Shown here one piece after another: positions 18,097 to 25,419 of a stretch of DNA of 64,000 nucleotides. The stretch is from Flammeovirga sp. OC4 (GTDB lineage: Bacteria; Bacteroidota; Bacteroidia; Cytophagales; Flammeovirgaceae), in the NCBI RefSeq assembly GCF_000812565.1, contig NZ_JTAM01000027.1:1-64000 (forward strand), given 5' to 3'. The notes below the pieces were generated by a model. That model was not told the origin of the DNA and ran no database searches. It worked only from the letters and a program-made list of their open reading frames with translations. A program made the position numbers and the translations under genes. Position 1 is the first letter of the stretch, and every line of letters starts with the position of its first letter.

Positions 18097-18645
18097 ATGG
18101 CTAAAGTCACAAAAGTATTAGATAAAGAATTCGTTCCTTTTATCAGTAAAGAGGAAATTGCGAAACGTAATCAAGAGATTGGACAACAAATCACAAAAGA
18201 TTACGAAGGTAAAGACGTATTGATGGTGAGTGTATTGAATGGCTCATTCATGTTTACATCAGACCTTGCAAAAGAAATTGACCTTGAAATGGACATTTCA
18301 TTTGTAAAATACTCCTCTTACCAAGGTACTGAAAGTACTGGTAAAGTGAAACAATTGATCGGTTTCAATGAAGCAGATGTAAGAGGTAAACACGTTATCA
18401 TCGTAGAAGATATCGTGGATACAGGACGTACAATGAAAGCTTTATTGAAAGATCTTGATGAAATGGGACCTGCTTCAGTAAAGGTTTGTGCTTTACTTTA
18501 TAAGCCTGAGGCACTTAAAATTCCTATTACAATCGACTATGTAGGTTTTGAAATCGACCCTCGTTTTGTTGTGGGTTACGGTTTGGATTATGACCACTTT
18601 GGAAGAAATATTCCTGAGATTTTAGTTTTAAAAGATAAATCTTAA
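18097..18645 (+). CDS. hpt: Hypoxanthine phosphoribosyltransferase
   Basis: 182 residues, normal length. The PRPP-binding motif is VEDIVDTGRT (Val103-Thr112, with Glu104-Asp105). The dimer/flexible-loop region reads VKYSSYQGTESTGKVK, and the purine-specificity segment near the C-terminus is YVGFEIDPRFVVGYGLDY. It converts hypoxanthine, and probably guanine, with PRPP to IMP or GMP in cytosolic purine salvage. It is a single gene with its own terminator. Confidence 0.95.
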   Translation: MAKVTKVLDKEFVPFISKEEIAKRNQEIGQQITKDYEGKDVLMVSVLNGSFMFTSDLAKEIDLEMDISFVKYSSYQGTESTGKVKQLIGFNEADVRGKHVIIVEDIVDTGRTMKALLKDLDEMGPASVKVCALLYKPEALKIPITIDYVGFEIDPRFVVGYGLDYDHFGRNIPEILVLKDKS

Positions 18646-18670
18646 TCTCTTTTCAAACACGAGATTTATA

Positions 18671-18720
18671 TATATAAAAGGCTTTCAGATTTTTTAATTT
18701 CTGAAAGCCTTTTATATTTT
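18671..18720. terminator. Strong terminator after hpt
   Basis: ATATAAAAGGCTTTCAGA pairs with TCTGAAAGCCTTTTATAT, closed by an A/T loop and followed by T-rich sequence. The flanking A/T tracts suggest it also serves the convergent SnoaL-like gene. Confidence 0.9.
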
Positions 18721-18750
18721 TCAATGCTCCTAATACTTTGTACTCCTTGC

Positions 18751-19269
18751 TTATTGAGTGCTGACCACCATAGGGTCATTCATTTTTGCAATGTACCTTT
18801 CTATGACTGGTAAGTCTTTTCCTTCTTCCTCATGCATTATCCACACTTGTCTTAATTGGTTTTCTACATAAGACCCTTCTTTGAACTCTGCTCTCCAATG
18901 CACATCAAAAGTAGCTTGATACCTCCCATCCGCTAGGAAATCAACTTTTATCGATTCTATCTCATGATCGTCTGAAACCAACATATCGTGAATCCAATGA
19001 TGCCATGTTTTCCACTCTTCCCAATTTCTAATTTGATATTCTGGAAAATCAACATAAATATTTTCATCAATGAAAGGCTTAAACTCATCCGCCGATACGT
19101 TCACATTGTCACATGTAGCTCTTTCGTACATGCTAAAAACCTTATAGACGAAACTCTTGATATCGTTTTTTGTAAACTGACGTTTTCTAATTTCTCCCAT
19201 CAGTGTAACATAATCTACCGTCGGTACTGAATAGCTTTCTTGTGATAATTTATTGTTGGATTGACTCAT
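18751..19269 (-). CDS. SnoaL/NTF2-like protein
   Basis: 172 residues, no signal peptide. The pattern of an N-terminal helix pair (IKSFVYKVFSMYERA), FIDENIYVDFPEYQIRNWEEWKTWHHWI and a series of beta strands (IKVDFLADGRYQATFDVHWRAEF) matches the cone-shaped SnoaL-like/NTF2 fold, which hosts small-molecule isomerases, hydrolases and binding proteins. The substrate cannot be told. The next gene in the same direction carries a SnoaL-like domain at its C-terminus; the two are separated by a 413-bp repeat element that may have split a former unit. Confidence 0.75.
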   Translation of the reverse strand: MSQSNNKLSQESYSVPTVDYVTLMGEIRKRQFTKNDIKSFVYKVFSMYERATCDNVNVSADEFKPFIDENIYVDFPEYQIRNWEEWKTWHHWIHDMLVSDDHEIESIKVDFLADGRYQATFDVHWRAEFKEGSYVENQLRQVWIMHEEEGKDLPVIERYIAKMNDPMVVSTQ

Positions 19270-19309
19270 GGTTTTATGGATTGGGATTAATAAACTTAAT
19301 GTGATTAAT

Positions 19310-19722
19310 TACATTGTAAACTAAATTATCGTCAACTTTTAATAGACCTTTCTGCAAACATTTATAGGATCTACTTTCAAACTTCCTTCTTCTTCATTTT
19401 TGTCTTGAAACAAAAACGAAGCAAAAAATTCAAGGCTTTGAAGTCAAAAGCTAAATTCCATTTCTCTCACCTATTGAAAGGATAACTCGATCAAAACTTC
19501 ATCGTTTTGAGATACTCAAACAGCAAAATCATTATTAACGGCTCAATACATGAAATTCTTGACGCTTTTCCCTTCAAGGCCGAGGAAAGTACTGCCAAAC
19601 GAATTGGGTAGAATGCCACTGGCGCGAATGTTAAGCGATAGCGTCATTCGTGTCCTACAAATCAGCAGAAATCTCCTGATTTCTAAATGCCATAAATATT
19701 CGAAAATTTAGTTTACAATGTA
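19310..19722 (+). repeat. Complete 413-bp MITE-like element with 18-bp terminal inverted repeats
   Basis: The left end TACATTGTAAACTAAATT (19310-19327) is exactly the reverse complement of the right end. TTAAT flanks it on both sides (19305-19309 and 19723-19727), a possible 5-bp target duplication, though the region is A+T-rich. Inside are several hairpins: an 11-of-12-bp CTTC..TTTTTGT/ACAAAAACGAAG stem near 19390-19425, TTTTGAGATACTCAAA near 19505, hairpin A (GAATG/CATTC, 19626-19648) and hairpin B (GAAATC/GATTTC, 19668-19683). No ORF. It is closely matched along its full length by bases 53042-53455 in the opposite orientation. Confidence 0.88.
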
Positions 19723-19762
19723 TTAATAATGTAATTAGTTTGATCTGTTTTTATCGTTTTCA

Positions 19763-20701
19763 TTAAAATGGTTTTACAATATATTCATGAATTTTCACTC
19801 TGTCATCTCGAGTAATTTCCACTTTCCAATCTTCCTTGACATTCAAATTCAATGATTCTCCGCTTGTCAATTCAGCTTCTAGACTTACATTTAAATCAAC
19901 ATTATAAAGGCCATTGCTTTCTGTAACTACAATCGATTTGACTGAGTGTTTGTTATTCGGTTTTATCGTTTTTCTGATACCATCGTACCATTCTTTGAAA
20001 CCTTCATGTCCTTTAAATTCTCCTTCAGGGAATTTTAATACAGTGTCTTTTAATAAATGATTTGTGAAATAACCTTCATCTCCTAGTACATCAAACTGAG
20101 CAAACCACTCTTTGATAAAATCTTTAATTTTTTGTTCTGGATCAGCATTCGATAAAGTATTTAATGTTTCAAAAATGCTATTCAATTGTTTCTCGGCTCT
20201 TTGTTCAACGATCTCTTGCGTATTATAAACACCAGGCACGTAAACCATTCCATGCACATAAATTGGATCTAAATAATTCATCTGAGACATATAAGCCGAC
20301 TGTTCCATAGGCTTTAAGAAATCTTCAATTCTAAAATGATTGTATCCTAATGGTGAATAAGCATCACTCGGGCCACCTACTGTAATGCTCAATAAAAAGT
20401 TTTTACCCTTCAACTTATCCCCTTCTGGACCGTAAGCGAAATTGAATGAAAATACTGCATCAAACCAAGCTTTTAATATTGCAGGCATATTGTACCAATA
20501 AAAAGGGTATTGGAAAACTATGGTATCTGCCTTTAATAATGCTTCATGTTCTGCTTCAATATCAATTTTATAGTCTGGGTATAATTTAAAAATATCTCTC
20601 ACTTCAACATTTTCTACTTTCTCTTTTATAGTAGTTGAAATGTATTTGTTGGCAATTGATTTTTCTAAATCTGGGTGTGCTACAATCATTAATGTTTTCA
20701 T
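19763..20701 (-). CDS. NAD(P)H:quinone-reductase-like flavoprotein fused to a SnoaL-like domain
   Basis: 312 residues. Residues 1-190 are a flavodoxin-fold NAD(P)H oxidoreductase of the KefF/MdaB/NQO1 group: MIVAHPDLEKSIANK at the FMN/FAD phosphate loop, VFQYPFYWYNMPAILKAWFDAVF, and LSITVGGPSDAYSPLGYN. Residues 192-312 read as a SnoaL/NTF2-like domain (IKDFIKEWFAQFD.. FKGHEGFKEWYDGIRKTI.. EDWKVEITRDDRVKIHEY). The likely role is two-electron reduction of quinones or electrophiles in the cytosol; the fused domain may bind or isomerise the product. A TTGTACATACAA operator lies 18 bases before the start, and the same operator precedes the neighbouring marR gene. Confidence 0.85.
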   Translation of the reverse strand: MKTLMIVAHPDLEKSIANKYISTTIKEKVENVEVRDIFKLYPDYKIDIEAEHEALLKADTIVFQYPFYWYNMPAILKAWFDAVFSFNFAYGPEGDKLKGKNFLLSITVGGPSDAYSPLGYNHFRIEDFLKPMEQSAYMSQMNYLDPIYVHGMVYVPGVYNTQEIVEQRAEKQLNSIFETLNTLSNADPEQKIKDFIKEWFAQFDVLGDEGYFTNHLLKDTVLKFPEGEFKGHEGFKEWYDGIRKTIKPNNKHSVKSIVVTESNGLYNVDLNVSLEAELTSGESLNLNVKEDWKVEITRDDRVKIHEYIVKPF

Positions 20702-20718
20702 GTCATTTTATTTTTTAG

Positions 20719-20730
20719 TTGTACATACAA
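20719..20730 (-). promoter_or_regulatory. MarR-type operator before the flavoprotein gene
   Basis: Palindrome TTGTA-CA-TACAA. Read on the minus strand, AATATTTG (one base off TAnnTTTG) runs directly into the palindrome, so binding would block the promoter. Almost the same 24 bases recur before the marR gene at 21242. Confidence 0.75.
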
Positions 20731-20763
20731 ATATTTTTATAAAAAAATAGAGAATTGATTTCT

Positions 20764-21213
20764 CTATTCGTTTTCTCCTAAAGCTTGATTGGCTTTATGA
20801 ATGTCAGCTGTCAACTTAATGGCCGTTTCTTTTCCTAAAACCTCACAATATTTATCAAATAAATCTGCTAATGCCTGATCCAATTTTGGTTTCATTTTGA
20901 TTCCTTCTTCTGTCGGGTGAATATATACTGTTCTTCCTTCTTGTGAACGTTGCACATACCCCATTGATATTAATTTATCAATAAACCTTGTGATCGTTGA
21001 TGGTTTTAAATTCATTTTATGACTGATTTCACCTTGGCTCAAACCGGGCTCTTCAATAATCAATAACAACAAATGAGCATAAGAAGTCTGTAAGCCCGTC
21101 ACTCTAAATGCATCGTTAGCAATATTCCCTATAAAGCGGGAAAGTGAATTGGCTGTAAAATACAAACAGCATTCTTGAAAAGATTTACTTTGATCACCCA
21201 TCCTATTTATCAT
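20764..21213 (-). CDS. MarR-family transcriptional regulator (first copy)
   Basis: 149 residues with the winged-helix core: LSQGEISHKMNLKPSTITRFIDKLISMGYVQRSQEGRTVYIHPTEEGIKM. A Cys-Cys pair near the N-terminus (QECCLYF) could be redox-active, as in some MarR regulators, but that is a guess. It probably represses itself and the flavoprotein gene 62 bases downstream, since both have the same palindrome at the promoter. Met5 is an alternative start. Confidence 0.9.
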   Translation of the reverse strand: MINRMGDQSKSFQECCLYFTANSLSRFIGNIANDAFRVTGLQTSYAHLLLLIIEEPGLSQGEISHKMNLKPSTITRFIDKLISMGYVQRSQEGRTVYIHPTEEGIKMKPKLDQALADLFDKYCEVLGKETAIKLTADIHKANQALGENE

Positions 21214-21241
21214 TTTATTTATACAAAACTACATAAATTAG

Positions 21242-21253
21242 TTGTACATACAA
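21242..21253 (-). promoter_or_regulatory. MarR-type operator before marR copy 1
   Basis: TTGTACATACAA, 28 bases upstream of the start codon, in the same context (TTAGTTGTACATACAAATAT) as at 20719. Confidence 0.75.
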
Positions 21254-21337
21254 ATATTTTTATGTTAAACACTTTAAAATAATCTAATACCTTTTGGTTT
21301 AAGTACTAAGAGTAACTGTGTGTTTCGTACATGGAGT

Positions 21338-21548
21338 TGTCGCAAAACCATTTTTATATCGCAAGTGTTAAGCCGATAGGCGTCACTTGTGATTAAATAT
21401 TGGCGAAGTCTCCCGACTTCGAAATGAATGAAAGTGTGATGTTTATATTCGAAGTCGGGAGACTTCGCCAATGATCAGTTCCAAGTGACGCTAACGCTTA
21501 ACACTTGAAACATGGTGGTTTTTCAACACTATAATAGGTTTTGCGACA
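21338..21548. repeat. Inverted pair of twin-hairpin repeats (REPIN-like)
   Basis: Outer arms TGTCGCAAAACC (21338-21349) and GGTTTTGCGACA (21537-21548) are exact complements. Inside each half lies hairpin A (CAAGTG/CACTTG, 21362-21389 and 21482-21507) and a 25-bp perfect inverted repeat (21399-21423 with 21448-21472) around a 24-base loop. Each 25-bp arm is itself a hairpin, GAAGTC-TCCC-GACTTC. The hairpin A loop sequence is the same as in the 413-bp elements. The whole could form a large cruciform. No credible ORF. Confidence 0.85.
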
Positions 21549-21553
21549 GTCCC

Positions 21554-21662
21554 GGCAGGTGATGCAGCAACCTAACCATGACTAAAGTCTTGAAGATTGA
21601 GAACAGAGATAACACTTTAGTGTTGTCGGAGTCAATATCACCTGCCCATGACTTCAGTCATG
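21554..21662. mobile_element. Cluster of hairpins resembling ends of an IS200/IS605-type element, remnant
   Basis: GGCAGGTGAT (21554-21563) pairs with ATCACCTGCC (21637-21646). Within and next to it are CATGACTaaAGTC near 21578-21590, AACACTTTAGTGTT (21611-21624) and the perfect palindrome CATGACTTCAGTCATG (21647-21662). IS200/IS605-family and related palindrome-associated elements have subterminal hairpins of this kind. No transposase is present, so this would be a non-autonomous or decayed copy. Another hairpin, CCACAAgacaTTGTGG, follows at 21725-21740. Confidence 0.4.
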
Positions 21663-21778
21663 GTGCACGATTTGCTCCTTTTCCTCTGTCTTTGTGCTTA
21701 ATTTTTGATGTGATGGCTCGTAAGCCACAAGACATTGTGGTTCTACAACCCTGTACCTCCTCAATTGATATTTTAAGC

Positions 21779-21815
21779 AAAAAAAGTCCCACAATTTCAC
21801 AATCATGGGACTTTT
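21779..21815 (-). terminator. Terminator of the helicase operon
   Basis: AAAAGTCCCA (21782-21791) pairs with TGGGACTTTT (21806-21815). On the minus strand the stem is followed by seven T, 30 bases after the helicase stop codon. Confidence 0.88.
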
Positions 21816-21844
21816 CAATTTATGTTCTTGAAAGAAATGTAAGG

Positions 21845-23131
21845 CTACTTCTTGTTTCTCTTCGCCAATTTCTTTTTCTCTTTCTTTCTGTTGGATTTCT
21901 TTTTGATCTCTTTGTAATCCGCCTTGTCTTGAGCAATTTCTTTCATCACTGTCTTCCAATCTGTCGATTGTTCTGAAGAAAAGCCTACGATATTGGCATA
22001 ATCACCTCTTTCCAATCTATGAACGGCGATTTCTTTGCCCATGAAATCTTCAATCTCTTCCTTCAGTTCTTTTTCATTCTCATCACAGAATGAAATCGCA
22101 TCTCCTTTCTCCATTCCTCTACCTGTACGACCTACACGGTGAACGTAGTTTTCAGGAACGTCAGGCATATCATAGTTCACTACAATTTGCACATTTGGAA
22201 TATCAATACCACGAGCGGAAACGTCTGTAGCTATAAGCACTTTTACTTTGCCTTCTTTGAAGGTTTTCATGGCATGCGTACGCGCTTTTTGGTCTTTATC
22301 ACCGTGAATCGTCACTGTTTCCAAACCTACTCTTTCCATCGCTTTATGTACCCTCTCGGCTCTTACTTTTGTTCTTACAAAAACAAGAATTTTCTTCTCT
22401 GGATGTTCACGGATAATGTTTTCCAAGAAGAACCGCTTATCATCCATTTTTACATAGCTCAATGCATGACGTACGTTTTTAGAAACTGGATCTTTTGGTG
22501 AGATCTGGATTCTAATTGCATTTTTTACTAATGAATACGCCAATTTCTTGATTTGCTCATCAATGGTAGCGGAGAAGAAAAGTGTCTGTCTATGCTTCGG
22601 TAAAAAGCGAATGACGTCTTTGATATCCTTGATAAAACCTTTCTCCAACATGTGATCGGCTTCGTCCAAAACTAAAATTTCAGTTCTACTCAAATCCACA
22701 TATCCTTGATGCTGTAAATCAAACATACGTCCTGGAGTGGCAATCAAAATATCAACGCCAGACTCTAACTTTTCAATCTGCTTGTCTTGATCTACACCAC
22801 CATAGATACACAAGATATCCAATTTTGTGTATTTACCGATGGTCTCAAAAACTTCCGTAATTTGTTGAGCCAACTCCCTTGTTGGAGCCATCACCAAAGT
22901 ACGAATACTTTTCTTTCTATTTCCTCTATTCGGTTTATTCAATAGACGTTCCATTACAGGAATAGCAAACGCAGCCGTTTTACCAGTACCTGTTTGGGCA
23001 ATCGCCAACACATCCTCTCCTTTTAAGATAGGAGGAATAGATTTAAACTGAATATCCGTTGGTTTCTTAAAACCTTTTTCTTCTAAGCTTCTCTTTAAGC
23101 TTGAGGAAATACTGTATTTTTCAAATTTCAT
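21845..23131 (-). CDS. DEAD-box RNA helicase, RhlE-like
   Basis: 428 residues with all helicase motifs: Q-motif GFKKPTDIQFKSIP, I AQTGTGKTAA, Ia PTRELAQQ, II DEAD in VLDEADHML, III SAT, V ATDVSARGIDIP, VI HRVGRTGRG. The C-terminal tail is strongly basic (KKKSNRKKEKKKLAKRNKK), as expected for binding structured RNA. The likely role is ribosome assembly or mRNA unwinding, often needed in the cold. It is the last gene of a unit with ywbE and a SlyD-type FKBP, 24 bases after ywbE. Confidence 0.93.
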   Translation of the reverse strand: MKFEKYSISSSLKRSLEEKGFKKPTDIQFKSIPPILKGEDVLAIAQTGTGKTAAFAIPVMERLLNKPNRGNRKKSIRTLVMAPTRELAQQITEVFETIGKYTKLDILCIYGGVDQDKQIEKLESGVDILIATPGRMFDLQHQGYVDLSRTEILVLDEADHMLEKGFIKDIKDVIRFLPKHRQTLFFSATIDEQIKKLAYSLVKNAIRIQISPKDPVSKNVRHALSYVKMDDKRFFLENIIREHPEKKILVFVRTKVRAERVHKAMERVGLETVTIHGDKDQKARTHAMKTFKEGKVKVLIATDVSARGIDIPNVQIVVNYDMPDVPENYVHRVGRTGRGMEKGDAISFCDENEKELKEEIEDFMGKEIAVHRLERGDYANIVGFSSEQSTDWKTVMKEIAQDKADYKEIKKKSNRKKEKKKLAKRNKK

Positions 23132-23155
23132 TATGAATGTACTTTGGAGTGGTTA

Positions 23156-23365
23156 TTAAAACTCTCCGTCTTCAAGGATTTCTTTTACTCTTCCCACTTC
23201 ACCCGTTTCCAATCTCACTTTGATCCCGTGAGGGTGAAAAGAAGATTTTGTCAATATTTTTTCAACCCAACCTTCAGTCAATTCTCCTGTTCTCTGATCT
23301 GCTTTAAGAACAATATTTACATGACCTCCAATTTTGATGTTGCTTCTTTTTCTTCCGTCGTCCAT
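23156..23365 (-). CDS. YwbE-family (DUF2196) protein
   Basis: 69 residues. The compact family signature is complete: GRKRSNIKIGGHVNIVLKADQRTGELTEGWVEKILTKSSFHPHGIKVRLETGEVGRVKEIL. The function is not established; the small all-beta sequence with conserved basic and Gly residues hints at nucleic-acid binding. It sits 9 bases after the FKBP gene and 24 before the helicase gene, so a role in RNA or protein folding is plausible but unproved. Confidence 0.88.
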   Translation of the reverse strand: MDDGRKRSNIKIGGHVNIVLKADQRTGELTEGWVEKILTKSSFHPHGIKVRLETGEVGRVKEILEDGEF

Positions 23366-23374
23366 AAAAGTATT

Positions 23375-23896
23375 TTATTTTGAAGGCATAATTTCAACCC
23401 CTTCACCATCAAAATCAGCTTCTTCTTTTGTTGGTTTTCTTACTTCTACGATTTCTCCATCAAAGAATAAATCCATTCCTGCAAGCTCATGGTTCAAGTC
23501 CATGATCACATCTTTCTTATTGATCTTTGTGATTTTACCATCATAAACATCGCCATCTTGATCCGCTACAGAAAGGATATGCCCTACTTGAAGCATTGCT
23601 TCCTCTTCTTCCTCATCAGCAAAACCGAAAGCATTTTTCGCTACTTTCACTTCGCTGTATTCTTTGATTACTTTACCGTAAGCATCTTCTGCTTTCAGTG
23701 AAATTTGAAATTTATCTCCTTGTTTTTTACCTAAAAGAGCATTTTCAAATTTTGGAAGTACCCCACCTGCTCCTACATAAAATAAGAACGGGTCCTCTTT
23801 GGGTGCTTCTTCTATAAAATTTCCTTCAGCACTATCTCTATATAACTTATAAGTCAGTGCTACTACTAAACCTTCTGAAATACTTAATTCTCCCAT
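23375..23896 (-). CDS. SlyD-type FKBP peptidyl-prolyl isomerase (copy 1)
   Basis: 173 residues from the Met that gives MGELSISEGLVVALTYKLY; an upstream Met at 23920 adds eight residues unlike the family. It has the FKBP fold split by an IF (insert-in-flap) domain: DPFLFYVGAGGVLPKFENALLGKKQGDKF, then AEDAYGKV, the inserted chaperone part (about 75-125) and DLNHELAGMDLFFDGEIVEVR. It lacks the His-rich metal tail of E. coli SlyD. It catalyses prolyl isomerisation and holds unfolded chains in the cytosol. Paralogue of the gene at 24148-24675. Confidence 0.9.
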   Translation of the reverse strand: MGELSISEGLVVALTYKLYRDSAEGNFIEEAPKEDPFLFYVGAGGVLPKFENALLGKKQGDKFQISLKAEDAYGKVIKEYSEVKVAKNAFGFADEEEEEAMLQVGHILSVADQDGDVYDGKITKINKKDVIMDLNHELAGMDLFFDGEIVEVRKPTKEEADFDGEGVEIMPSK

Positions 23897-23922
23897 TAGA
23901 CTTTTATTATTATAATACACAA

Positions 23923-23963
23923 CAAAGCTTTCTTTCGAATAAATCCCTCGGAAGAAAGCTTTG
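23923..23963 (-). promoter_or_regulatory. 12-bp perfect hairpin before FKBP copy 1
   Basis: CAAAGCTTTCTT (23923-23934) and AAGAAAGCTTTG (23952-23963) are exact complements around a 17-base loop. On the minus strand no T-tract follows, so it is a poor terminator; an mRNA leader structure or processing site between the two paralogues is as likely. Confidence 0.5.
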
Positions 23964-24147
23964 TCTTAAGTACTAAGACAAAAGTAATCGAACATTGTAT
24001 CTTATCTTTTTTATCCTACTCTTCGTTAGATTTTTATCACATAACTACGGTTATGCTCTGCAAATCTGCCTCGATTAGAATAAAAAATAAAAACCTAAAA
24101 AAGTCCGTTTACATCTGTCATAGTACTTATAAATGTTATCTTATTTT

Positions 24148-24675
24148 CTACTGAAGACCTTCCAAACCTTCAAGTCCTTCCATTTTGTCTACTTGAATGG
24201 CTTCTTCTAGTTCTTCTTTTGTTGCGTCTCTAACGTCAATAATCTCACCAGTGAAATATAAGTTAGTCCCTGCAAGTGGGTGGTTGAAGTCCATCACTAC
24301 ATGATCATCATGTACTTCTGTCACTTCTCCTTCCATTGGCATCTCGTCAGGACCAACCATTGGCAATACGTTACCAACTTTTAAAATTTCGTTTTGATCT
24401 ATTTCGTCTTCGATGTTGAAAACTTCCTTAGGAACTTTTACCACCGCAGCGTCTTGTCTCTCACCATAAGCATTCTCCTTAGAGATACTAAAAGAAAACG
24501 TATATCCTGCTTCTTTTCCTTCTAATTCAGTCTCGAATTCAGGAAGTACATCCATGTGACCAAATAAGAATTCAAATGGATCGTCTTTTTCTACTTTTTG
24601 AAGAAGAGTACCTTCTGCAGTTTCTTCACTTAAACTATAAACTAAAGTGACTACTTTATCTTTTGTTGCTTTCAT
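24148..24675 (-). CDS. SlyD-type FKBP peptidyl-prolyl isomerase (copy 2)
   Basis: 175 residues. MKATKDKVVTLVYSLSEE is the canonical SlyD-type start. Core motifs are DPFEFLFGHMDVLPEFETELEGKEAGY, KENAYGERQDAAVVKVPKEVF, the IF domain, and DFNHPLAGTNLYFTGEIIDVRDAT. It ends in a short Gly-Leu-Glu repeat (GLEGLEGLQ). TACCTTTA (minus strand, 24691-24698) lies just upstream and is one base from the -7 consensus. It has the same fold and role as copy 1 but is diverged, so an old duplication. Confidence 0.9.
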   Translation of the reverse strand: MKATKDKVVTLVYSLSEETAEGTLLQKVEKDDPFEFLFGHMDVLPEFETELEGKEAGYTFSFSISKENAYGERQDAAVVKVPKEVFNIEDEIDQNEILKVGNVLPMVGPDEMPMEGEVTEVHDDHVVMDFNHPLAGTNLYFTGEIIDVRDATKEELEEAIQVDKMEGLEGLEGLQ

Positions 24676-24799
24676 TATATATTTTTTTTGTAAAGGTACT
24701 AAGAATTAATCTGTTGAGTTAAGATTTTATTCGATAAGAAAGGTTTATTGTGAATTAAGATAGAATTTGAGGAAAAAAAGCTGTTGGGAATTGGTCAAA

Positions 24800-24843
24800 A
24801 ATAAAAAATAGGTAAACATCTTCGCCTGAATGTCTACCTATTT
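24800..24843 (-). terminator. Terminator of the small secreted protein gene
   Basis: AAATAGGTAaACAT pairs with ATGTcTACCTATTT, followed on the minus strand by TTTTTTATTTTTG. Confidence 0.8.
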
Positions 24844-24967
24844 GTGGGTAAAGAATCAACTTTGTTACCTTTTCGGTAATAGTTTATTGCCTAGTTTAAT
24901 ACTACTTGCTAATACAAATTTCCGAAAATTCACATTAACAAACTATACCCATTTTAGGGTATTTTTT

Positions 24968-25405
24968 TCAGATCTTATTGATCATAAAAACCAAACTTGC
25001 AGTGGAAAATGTATCTCCAAATTCACCAATGGTGATCACTACATTACATCCATTGTATTTCAATTTATAATGTTGTTTCTGTTGGTTGTTATCGATTGTT
25101 CTTTCAAATCCACTTTGGTAGTATTGTTCCATAAAAGTCTTAAACCTTACAAATTCACCTTGATAAACTTCAGCAGGTGTATTGCCTCCATCTTTTGATG
25201 GGACAAAACCCATAGATCTAATTATTTTTCGATTATTAGTGTAGACAAATAAAGTCCCTGAAACTCCTGCGATATCCATATTGATCATGTCTTTTCCTTC
25301 TAGCCTTTCACCTATTTTATAATCGGTAAAAGCTTGTGCAACAGACGGAATAGAGGATAATAATAATAGAAAGAAAAAGGGTGCTATTATGAGAAATTTA
25401 TTCAT
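24968..25405 (-). CDS. Small exported protein, function unknown
   Basis: 145 residues with a clear signal peptide (MNKFLIIAPFFFLLLLSSIPSVAQA). The mature part is about 120 residues, mostly beta-strand-like, with one Cys. No domain or family recognised. It is monocistronic: terminators lie on both sides, and a perfect palindrome lies 15 bases upstream of the start. Confidence 0.8.
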   Translation of the reverse strand: MNKFLIIAPFFFLLLLSSIPSVAQAFTDYKIGERLEGKDMINMDIAGVSGTLFVYTNNRKIIRSMGFVPSKDGGNTPAEVYQGEFVRFKTFMEQYYQSGFERTIDNNQQKQHYKLKYNGCNVVITIGEFGDTFSTASLVFMINKI

Positions 25406-25419
25406 ACTAAAGGAAATAT

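Noticed and set aside
21274-21471. 65-residue minus-strand ORF in the REPIN-like region
   Set aside because: The frame is created by the inverted repeat itself; composition and length do not suggest a protein.
21578-21976. 132-residue plus-strand ORF beside the helicase gene
   Set aside because: It runs across hairpins, the helicase terminator and the antisense of the helicase C-terminus; the translation has no recognisable feature.
24830-25198. 122-residue plus-strand ORF opposite the small exported protein
   Set aside because: Antisense to a gene with a clear signal peptide, and it starts inside that gene's terminator.
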